A stretch of 64,000 nucleotides of DNA. It comes from Sanderia malayensis (lineage: Eukaryota; Cnidaria; Scyphozoa; Semaeostomeae; Pelagiidae). Below, in pieces: positions 56,601-64,000 of the stretch (positions within the stretch are counted from its first letter, which is position 1; every line of letters starts with the position of its first letter). Location: contig RQOL01000024.1 of NCBI GenBank assembly GCA_013076295.1, positions 434,001 through 498,000 of the forward strand, read 5' to 3'. The notes beneath the pieces were generated by a model. That model searched no databases. It was not told where the DNA came from and worked only from the letters and a program-made list of their open reading frames with translations. The translations under genes were made by a program, and so were the position numbers.

Positions 56601-59600
56601 GTCCCATTTCGTAGCTTTTTCACAACAGGTGGAAACTGAAACTGTGGAAATTTCGAAGTTTTAAAGATGCTGCTAGCAACGGTGAGTTCTTAGCCTATAC
56701 TATTTTATTATTTTTGCTTGAAAGATAATTTTGAAGCCCAGTAGAAAATTGTGAAGAAAATTCTTTTCTCCTCTCGAAAACAATGGCCTAACATCAGGCG
56801 TGTGCCAGGATGGTATTTGTTAGGCCCTGCAAATATTTTAATATATATATAGTAATTACTTAAAATTTACGGTATTGGCTGGTAAATACGCAAAGTATTG
56901 GCTTTATAGCACTTTAATATTTCGCATTAAAACCTCTTCCATTGCATTGTAATGGTTGGCTCTTAGCATTTTAATAGCTAAAACAGAATTCAGTATATTG
57001 GCTTTTCAATTTCTTGCTTTAACGCCAGTGCTAGGTATTGCAGTATATTTTCATTTAATATTGAAGGCGTTAGCGGATAAATTGCCATGGAAAAATTTTA
57101 AATTGTGATAAATTGGTTTTGCTCTTACGATTGAACAGAAATGTACGGCAATATGAAACCTCTAGATGAGTTGCTCCACATTTTTTAGGAAATCTTTTCA
57201 GATCAGTTACAGGGCAGTAAAGGTTATTCTAAGTTGCAGGATATCACACAACCGATCCTCGTTTTAGCTCGAAATTTACTTTTGAAGAATGTAACACATC
57301 ACTTTACCTCAATGCTGGGAATATTAGTGGGGAATCCTTGGGATTGCAAGAAAATATGATTGTTTCTCGATACACATGCAAAATTTAATCATTTCCAAAG
57401 TTACCCTTCTTCTAATTTCGTTGAAACATGCATAATACAAAAGCCTGAGGCATATGGAAGTTCCCTGAGAACTTTTGAGAGAAATTCAATTTCGAAGAAG
57501 AATTGCGCAATACACCCCAACATATCATGAAAATTCTGAAATAAAAAACTTACAGTTTTGTTATTCTGATCCTCATTCCTGTTCAAAATCCGAATGGGGA
57601 TGGTTCTTTCACTTTCCAACGATCGCTGGCTCTCTACGGTCCTGAAAAATGGAAAATGTTTCATCTTAAATTATAATTATTTTCAAATCAGTATCTGTTA
57701 TCATATATCTTTAATCCAATTCTTTCTTTTATCGCGATAATAAACTCTGTTCTATTTGTTTTGCTTTGGCTTGACTGTTGCAACAAAAGTCAAAATATGA
57801 TTGACAATATTTGATTATTTTCATAATAAACGAATTAGGATTGTACCGGGCCCAAAAAGAGATTGAATTTCAAAGAGATTCACGTATTGGAATCGACGAC
57901 GCCCGTTGAAAAATGAAAAGTAATTACAATGTGGTCGAATTTTTTATTAGCACAGTGATGATTAATATCAATCCATTATAATATATTGTTAATCTTAATC
58001 TTCTTAATTAATATTGTGATCAAGATCACGAGTGTAGTGAAAATCATCATCATTATCACCATTGTTCAGATAACTGATACGTTGGGATAACTAGATACCC
58101 CAATAGCAATGACACAAATTGTGTTCCCCTTAAAACAGCATGTCACTTCTAAATGAGGTTTTGCCGAGGAAAAGAACATGGTTCTGGTATGGAAATGCAG
58201 GCCTGCTGATTTGAAATCTTTATAAACAAAACACACCATTTGAGATTATAGCAACACTCGCTGTATAAAACCATCGAAAACAGTATGGTTAAAACCTGGA
58301 AGGGTATCACATATATATATCATCCTCCGTATATGCGTAAGGCTCATCCCTTGACCTCAATCAATATAGACTGATAAACGTGGATTTTGGCGATTGATAA
58401 CAAATTTCTCTCATGCTCTTGCTCCGCTTATTCTCCTTCAGTTCAGTAACTAAACTTTTCAATAAATTACTCACTGCATTATGTATTAATATTTTGCAGG
58501 AAGATTTTTAGTTTAACACGCAATTTACCATGCCACGAGGAACCCCTACTCCCTTTCAATGGCTTAGAGCGAGGGGCCGGGGGCACCCCCCACTTTTTGT
58601 ACGCTATGCCCCCGTCCTTTACTACATGGTCTTATAATACACGAAGATGAAGATGTATATACATCAGAAAAATGACTGAGGAGTGGTTTGAACAAGATAT
58701 TTAGATGTTTTTTTAAATTATACTTCTGGAACCAGACTTTTTTAGTTGTTACTCAGAGTTTCACGCTAAGTGCGATGGTCATTAGATATTTTTTAATAAA
58801 CGCCCCTCGTTTAAACGCCCCCTCGAATAGACGCCCCTAAAATATCAAAAAACTTAATAAACGCCCGGACGTTTAATCGAAGCATTACGGTATACTAGCA
58901 ACACAAATTACCCAAGGGATTTCTATATACAAGACGCTAATGGCTAAATATTCTCATGATGAGTATGATTATGATATTGATGCCATTGTCGCCATTGTTA
59001 TCATAATAATAATATTGATGATTATTGCAAAAGAGTTCGAACATCTTGCTTTCAAAGAAAATTCTAATACAAATTATTGAAGGATGGACCTTATCTGAAG
59101 CCAAATTAATCCCTAACAATAAAAACTGTGGTCGAAAAAGAAGAAATTTTCTCACTCAAGCCAACAGTGTGGCGATAAATCATTTTCACTGAGACAGGAT
59201 TTAGTATTTTGCTTGTTCTTACGCAATACAAAATAATTGACAGCAATTTTCGAAAAACGTAAATGATTGAACATTGTTTGGTAAATATATTAGTCAATGA
59301 GCTTTTTACTAATAACTCATTAACTAATATATCTTCAAACAACGCTGTACTATAAAATAGGTATTACTCGAATAATTTGAGGAATATTAAAAATAAAGGT
59401 GATTTTTAAACTACACGTGTTTTATTTCATAAGAAACCTAGTTAAAGCTTCACCGGTGAAAGTTTCTTAATTGTAGGGCATTTTGGACACATTTTACCAG
59501 TAGAAGTTTCTTAAATTTTTTGGCCTTTTACAAGTCAGTTTCTTATAAAACGGTTTCTTGTAAAAAACTTGTATTTCTGATTTTTAGGTGCGTATATTTT

Positions 59601-62438
59601 CTGAAAGACTTCTCAAAATGTCATTTGGAACTGTTCTGTACCCATTTATAGTTTTAAAAATGTTGGAAAAGACCTATAATGTAACATGCTATGGTTTACG
59701 GAGCAAATAAAGTATTGCATATATTTCATAATTAAAGATTTTAATACTTACTTTTTAAGAACGTTCCACCACAGTGTTTTTTCTTCCATTGAACTGCACG
59801 AAAGGAAATCAAAGTGATCATCAACATCACTCATGTTTCTATCACCATCGGACGAAATACAGTTACATTTGAAAGAACAATAAATGTTTTGTAAATATTT
59901 CTTGAGCATTTTTGAAATTATCTGGACAAGAAACTTGGTTCACATGATTATTCAATAAGACTGAGGCTTTTTACGAAGTTCGAATTGAAAAAGGAATCGA
60001 AAACTAATTCTTCACAACAGGTACACAAGGCGTTCTTCTGATTGCGTGGGTGGAAAATCCGGACTGAGAAATAAAATTGAGCATTTGTCAACACTCGGAC
60101 AATGCATTCGTGTCGCGCAAAAGCGACCGGTCTGGATTTTAGCACATGTTGCAATCACGTGCTTGTCGTTTCAGAAAAAGAACTCGATTCTCTGATTAAT
60201 GTTTTCTCGGTGACATGGAATTTCAGAATTATTTTTGCTGTCAAAACATGATGTTTGTTAATTGAACAACAACTTATTTCCAAGAAAATTTCGAAATTTT
60301 ATTAATATATATATATATTTTGTTTCGCTTTTATTTTATTCTGTAATCATTATCATGCAATGTTTTTGTGAATCTCACTTTTTATAACAACGTAGTCTAG
60401 AAGAATATTGGGGCTCAAAAACAATGGAAATTTAAGAATAAAGATTGAAACGAAAGTGTAAAGTGAAATTTTTAGAAAAAAGTGTACATCGACTGCTTTT
60501 TAATTGCACGAGATTTCAATGAAAATTTTATAGTAAGGTGAATTGGCGTAAAGATGGACAAAACAGTGAAAAACAGTTTCAATTTTGTAGAAACATGGAT
60601 TTTGTGGAAGTGTCCACTCTGTCAAATTCAAATTCAATTTAATAAATTTCAAATCTAACACTCCTCTCTTGCCATTGATACAAAAACAATTGACACTGCC
60701 AAATACCAAAAACATTTTTCATGATGCATATTGCCAAATAAAAATGAAACGTTTGCAATAAAGAGAAAGATTTTGAGAGTTTTTCGGTTGCTAAACAGCA
60801 AGATAATATTATGGTTCTATTATATTTTATTGCAAATATATATGTGCCATTTTTTGAGACTGTAAAATAGAAAAATAAAAGAGAGAAAATCTGTACTTAC
60901 TGGAAAGTAGCAACATAACTAACTGTAGGCCAACCGATAACAAATGATTTATCAGCTGAGACTGTTTCTTCTGTCACATCATCTATATTTTCTCGCAGCC
61001 ATAATTCATTGACGGGCAATCGGATTTTAAGTTTATAAGAAGCATTCGACCTGAGAAAACAAAACAAAACTAAATATGTACAAGATTGTAGATAATTCCT
61101 GATTTAAGTATGGAGGTCTTTCGTGATTATACACTTCTCTATAAAAATAATAACTTGCAAGTTTTCTATTTTGAACTTGAAATTATCCTGAAGTTGCTCT
61201 CGACCCACCCTTGTTTCAATTTACGAGAGAGATGAGATAAACAAAACATTTTAGTCCTAATGGCTCTTGAACCTGGCTGTATTCTTACGTTATTCTTCAA
61301 TACCAGATAATTTTATAATTTTAGCCTGGCTTGCATTAATTTATTCTCTGCTCAATCCAGTAAACAAAAGAGGAAAAGAAGGTGTGTTTGGCAAATTAAA
61401 ATACGTTTACATAAGAAAAGTGGTCGCTTACTTTGGTTTTGCGATCAGAAGTAGGTCACTAAACAGGAACATATATCGGGTCAGAGATGACACGCCCTAA
61501 AGAGGAAAAAATCATTTAGAAAACAAGCAATATGATGCAATGTCAACAAGTCATCTTTATTACTCGTATAATCTGGCAGGTTTCGGGTAAATAGAAGATC
61601 GCTGTACACACTTTTGAATATAGTATTGTATTTGAATATTGAATATAGTCTATTGAGGCCCAAAATCACCAAAAGCAATGGAAATTAGGCTCAGCATAAG
61701 TAGGTATTCTTATAAAAAAGTGTGTACTTAATGTATAATATCAATAAGTTCATTTCTTGTTTACACAAAGCATATTACCAATCATGTGACAAAAGCTCTC
61801 AAATAAACAGTAACAAAACAACTGTCAACTCCATGTCCTGTCAATTCCATCTAAGTCTTCGTATTTAAAATAATCATTACTGCCGTTTTCAAAATACAAT
61901 CAAAACTGCCCCATTTGCCTGTTGTACCAGGTGACACGGTTTCTTAAGCTTGACGGAAAATAGTAGCTACTGCAGCTTCTGAATTACGAACATCTTCCCT
62001 TTTGCCTTCACTTCATTCCCACTTCCCCATTTCATCATCTTACGTCACTTTGATTACGTCATTGACAATTATCGCCAACCTGGTTTCTCAGTACTGGAGC
62101 AACCTGTCAGCATGACCCAGATCAGTTTTGAGACACACATGCCATGCTTCAGGGTCATTTGAGTTATTTCATTTCCTGTAAATGAAGTTGTCCAAGGGGA
62201 CAGATGCTGATACCGTGTTATCGTCATCATCCTGTGGCCCTCGGCCGTATGAGGGAAACGTATACATATCGCTATATCAGGTGGAGAGTGGGGGAGGGGG
62301 GGCTGATGTCTTACCGTCGAAAGGTGGACTGGTCCTTCTTGAATGAAATTTCGGCACGTTCCGGGGGTAAGGTCATCGGAAGGTGTGGGCGTCTTAGCTG
62401 AGTGCGATTGGGCTGTTTCCGCATTCAGATTCGATGAG
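36200..62438 (-). CDS. ARHGAP20: ARHGAP20-like Rho GTPase-activating protein (PH-RA-RhoGAP), 14 phased exons plus one tentative
   Basis: Exons in transcript order: 62438-62316 (tentative), 61496-61432, 61050-60901, 59793-59752, 57641-57554, 55883-55806, 55456-55387, 53549-53376, 49515-49282, 47221-47107, 43715-43511, 39466-39361, 39185-39130, 38884-38775, 38270-36200 (stop). From 61496 onward they join in phase to 1187 codons. PH domain: 'LTRYMFLFSDLLLIAKPK' and 'SFVIGWPTVSYVATF'. RA domain: 'TIPIRILNRNEDQNN' to 'EYQLWVVSGKENAAYPLIG'. RhoGAP: 'LFGLSLAQITV', the arginine finger in 'GIFRKSA', then 'MTAQNLAICIAPSLVW'. A tail of about 600 aa is Ser/Asn-rich and contains two APSYEE motifs. The domain order and length match vertebrate ARHGAP20. 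It should stimulate GTP hydrolysis by a Rho GTPase and be recruited through PH/RA. The 43715 exon could instead start at 43733. The 5' end is incomplete. Confidence 0.85.
38271..38774. other. ARHGAP20-like intron with CAT microsatellite
   Basis: Contains an uninterrupted (CAT)n run at about 38597-38633. Otherwise there is no feature. Confidence 0.6.
39467..43510. other. ARHGAP20-like intron (4.0 kb)
   Basis: AT-rich with no supported exon. Near 42023-42100 there are 'TAAACGTCCCC' and 'AATAAACGCCCCGTGTG' fragments of the CCGTAAT/ACGCCCC MITE group. ORFs here are below 82 codons and unrecognised. Confidence 0.45.
43716..47106. other. ARHGAP20-like intron (3.4 kb)
   Basis: No supported exon. 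Short inverted repeats such as ATGAGCCA/TGGCTCAT near 44400-44440 occur. The plus-strand ORF at 46900-47115 overlaps the reverse complement of the exon at 47221-47107 only at its very end and is not taken as a gene. Confidence 0.45.
47284..47363. other. Long imperfect stem-loop
   Basis: TTTGATAAATGAGATTT at the left and its exact complement AAATCTCATTTATCAAA at the right enclose about 45 bases. A second internal pairing, AGAATT/AAATTCT, lies within. The structure ends just before the pogo-like MITE. Confidence 0.7.
47371..47559. mobile_element. pogo/Tigger-like MITE with CAGTCAACTCTG ends
   Basis: TA-flanked, about 189 bp, with ends TACAGTCAACTCTGTCTAAT and the inverse of TACAGTCAAATCTGCATAGT. 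Repeated TTCGAATTA motifs lie inside. CAGTC-type ends with TA duplication are typical of pogo/Tigger non-autonomous elements. Confidence 0.7.
51091..51522. mobile_element. Harbinger-like MITE built from CGAGTTACTCG palindromes
   Basis: The element spans 51094-51519 (426 bp), flanked by TTA at 51091-51093 and 51520-51522. Its inverted ends are GGGCCTGTTTATATGGAGCC, continuing into at least 45 bases of complementarity. About eight near-copies of the self-complementary CGAGTTACTCG occur inside, some in the form CCGAGTTACTCGG. A 3-bp TTA duplication fits PIF/Harbinger elements. No transposase is present. Confidence 0.8.
53162..53312. mobile_element. MITE with CAGTAAAAACNCGCATGTAA ends (copy 4)
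   Basis: Inverted ends CAGTAAAAACACGCATGTAA and TTACATGCGGGTTTTTACTG, about 150 bp. It shares the internal 'CAATAGGCTATTGTTTCTTC' style of the copies at 28760 and 35961. Confidence 0.8.
53550..55386. other. ARHGAP20-like intron (1.8 kb)
   Basis: AT-rich. It holds the inverted-repeat element at 55145-55304 and no exon. Confidence 0.45.
55145..55304. mobile_element. AT-rich inverted-repeat element with a structured core
   Basis: Ends AACAATAAATATAATTTT and AAAATTATATTTATTGTT, then TTTAAAATGTGCAAA and TTTGCACATTTTAAA, give about 40 bases of near-perfect terminal complementarity. The core contains GCTTTACT...AGTAAAGC (an 8-bp stem) and CTGAAGACG...GAAACGTCG. It is probably a small mobile element; the class is unknown. 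Confidence 0.65.
55884..57553. other. ARHGAP20-like intron (1.7 kb)
   Basis: AT-rich, with no supported exon, repeat boundary or RNA gene. Confidence 0.4.
57642..59751. other. ARHGAP20-like intron (2.1 kb) with an ACGCCCC-type MITE
   Basis: At about 58790-58893 there is a cluster of AATAAACGCCCC, TTTAAACGCCCCC and CGAATAGACGCCCC. It ends with GTTTAATCGAAGCATTACGG, an end related to the MITE at 5926. A (TA)n run lies near 58311. No exon was seen. Confidence 0.5.
59794..60900. other. ARHGAP20-like intron (1.1 kb)
   Basis: AT-rich with a (TA)n run near 60303. Nothing else is supported. Confidence 0.4.
61497..62315. other. ARHGAP20-like intron, possible hidden microexon
   Basis: The tentative upstream exon (62438-62316) ends two bases into a codon, while the exon at 61496 begins in phase 0. 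Either a small exon lies here or the upstream exon is misassigned. I found no convincing candidate. Confidence 0.4.
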
Positions 62439-62997
62439 CTGAAAATACAAAAAACAAAAATAATATATTTATTTATTTTTTATTTTTGCATTCATGGATT
62501 TCATAATCGAGACAAGGTGGCCTTGTAATTAAACGCAATCTGTGTCTGTGCATATGAATGTCCATGTGGTGAACACATATGGTTCATTGACACGATGCTG
62601 ATTGCTGCACGTCACAAAGATTAACATTATGATAAGAAATTATGATATGAATCAGCAGATTTTCAAACAGGGATGGCAATATGAAAAACATAACTACTAC
62701 ACCTCTCAAACTTACTACATAAGCCAACCATACCTGAATTTATCTCTAACACGTCAATCCTCTAATAACTTCTGTTTGTTTACAAGAATCGTATATAAAT
62801 ATGCGACATCTACTTTTTACAAACCGAACACTATAATAAATATTTCTGAAACTCTCTAATAAAAATTGATTTCTTAGTTCGTTCTCGTGAATTCTGGTGT
62901 ACACAAATGATGGGTAAAAACATACCATCTTTTCCATTAAAATAAACTTTTATTACTGGCCCTGAATGCATTACCTTTTCATTGTAATTTCTTGCAG
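62439..62997. other. Region upstream of the tentative first ARHGAP20-like exon
   Basis: AT-rich. No further exon of the minus-strand gene can be recognised before the window edge. Confidence 0.35.
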
Positions 62998-63114
62998 GAA
63001 GAATTGGGGAAGAATGCTATTTAATCACAAGACACTGGTGGATGCATGGGGAACAAGTGATGGTGACATTTGATTCTGAAAGCCTTGCAAGCAAGATTTG
63101 TTATCAGCAAAAAG
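62998..63114 (+). CDS. Isolated exon-like block with DUSP-like signature
   Basis: It is preceded by TAATTTCTTGCAG and followed by GTTTGT. One frame is open throughout and reads 'EECYLITRHWWMH...VTFDSES'. The pattern GxExYLIxxxWW resembles the start of DUSP domains in ubiquitin-specific proteases (USP4/15/20/33/48 group), though the usual 'W..YV' that follows is altered. No neighbouring plus-strand exon is visible within the window, so it may be the edge of a gene continuing to the right, or a fragment. Confidence 0.35.
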
Positions 63115-64000
63115 GTTTGTGCCTCTCGCATCGCATATCAGATACGCATACGTTTAAATTTGTGAAAATTACCGCACTTTCTGAAATCGCTGGTGGCATT
63201 GCATCTCAATTTAACATGTGTGCAAAAATAAAGGATTTTAGTCACTAAGCCTAGGGAGGCTTTTTATGAAAAACGGGTGTGAATTAAGTATGTCTACATA
63301 TACATAGGCCAACAAACCTCTGAGACTTGGTTGGCTCGTTGCAATATCTCGTTATAAAAACCATACTTTGCGATTTCGCCAACATGATTTGTTTATTGTC
63401 TCCACCCAGGCAATACACAATTTTTAGAGCTGTCTGTTCGCAATCACAACAATAGTTTTAGTGACTGTTTTCGACATTAGAAAAGCAGAACATTTGTAAT
63501 CAGTTGGTTTGGTGTTCATAAGTTCTTGGATGTTTTTCGCATCGCACTGCTGTGTTTTATCATTTGTCACAACTCGGGAATATTGCTCAAATGATGCTAA
63601 AAATGCAAAGTATTGGCGTATTCACAGCTAGAATCGCATTGTAGCCTAATTAAACCTGCTCCCAATGACAAATGATAAATGGCATGCGGTGTTTTTTTGC
63701 TGTGTGCAATTTTCACTCATGCCCATTATGAATCTTCCATCTGATTGGCTGGTCTTACTTGGAGGTAAATTGGCGGGAAGAAACAAATCTCCTTTTTTAC
63801 AGAAATGCTTCGATTAAACGAAATAAAAAAGAACTTTGCTGCATTTAAAAGCATTCCCTGCGTTTCGTATCGAGCGGGGACAGGGAGGGGTGATATGGAA
63901 TGGGAAAGGACGCACATCATACAAAGATGGTATTTGTCTCTAGTATCCAGCCTCCAGGATAATTTAGCCGGCTTCAAAACATTTGTTCGGGATATCTGAC
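63115..64000. other. Right edge, no gene supported
   Basis: Contains ATGCTTCGATTAAACG at 63805, a fragment of the CCGTAAT-type MITE end. ORFs on both strands at 63726-63999 overlap one another and show no family motif. Confidence 0.3.

Overview
The window is eukaryotic and animal. It has spliced genes with GT-AG introns, a metazoan gene repertoire (an ARHGAP20-type RhoGAP, a TEX11/ZIP4-type meiosis protein, a GT10 fucosyltransferase, a class A GPCR), AT-rich intergenic DNA and many small DNA transposons. Intronless receptors and tandem intronless enzyme genes beside genes with long introns suggest an early-branching marine invertebrate, most likely a cnidarian. The phylum is inference. No bacterial, plasmid, phage or CRISPR features were seen.

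Layout. (1) 0.3-14.7 kb: five direct tandem copies of an intronless acetyltransferase gene (GNAT, NAT16/histidine N-acetyltransferase-like) in units of about 1.5 kb. The three inner copies (2421, 6609, 8118) are open and the outer two (541, 13656) are broken. The array has been enlarged by a minisatellite/hairpin element, a MULE-like element, TA- and TTAA-flanked MITEs and a dead 3.3-kb hAT transposon. (2) 14.7-16.7 kb: repeats and a degenerate minus-strand coding remnant split by a MITE. (3) 16.8-29.5 kb, plus strand: 15 phase-consistent exons of the C-terminal half of a TEX11/ZIP4/SPO22-like protein. Two intronless genes lie inside its introns: an alpha-1,3-fucosyltransferase (minus) and a small class A GPCR (plus). 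(4) 30.3-32.1 kb, plus strand: a five-exon gene for a 220-aa protein with a predicted signal peptide or N-terminal anchor and a YccV/HspQ-like domain. (5) 33-35.2 kb: repeats, including a LINE fragment and a second copy of the MULE-like element. (6) 36.2-62.4 kb, minus strand: an ARHGAP20-like gene (PH, RA, RhoGAP, long disordered tail). Fourteen exons chain in phase from 61.5 kb to the stop, and one tentative exon lies upstream. (7) Near 63 kb, plus strand: one isolated exon-like block with a DUSP-like signature.

The genes do not form a pathway. Points of interest are the acetyltransferase array as a small evolving family, the nested genes in the meiosis gene, the apparently secreted YccV-domain protein, and several transposons whose target-site duplications, and in some cases paralogous empty sites, can be read directly.
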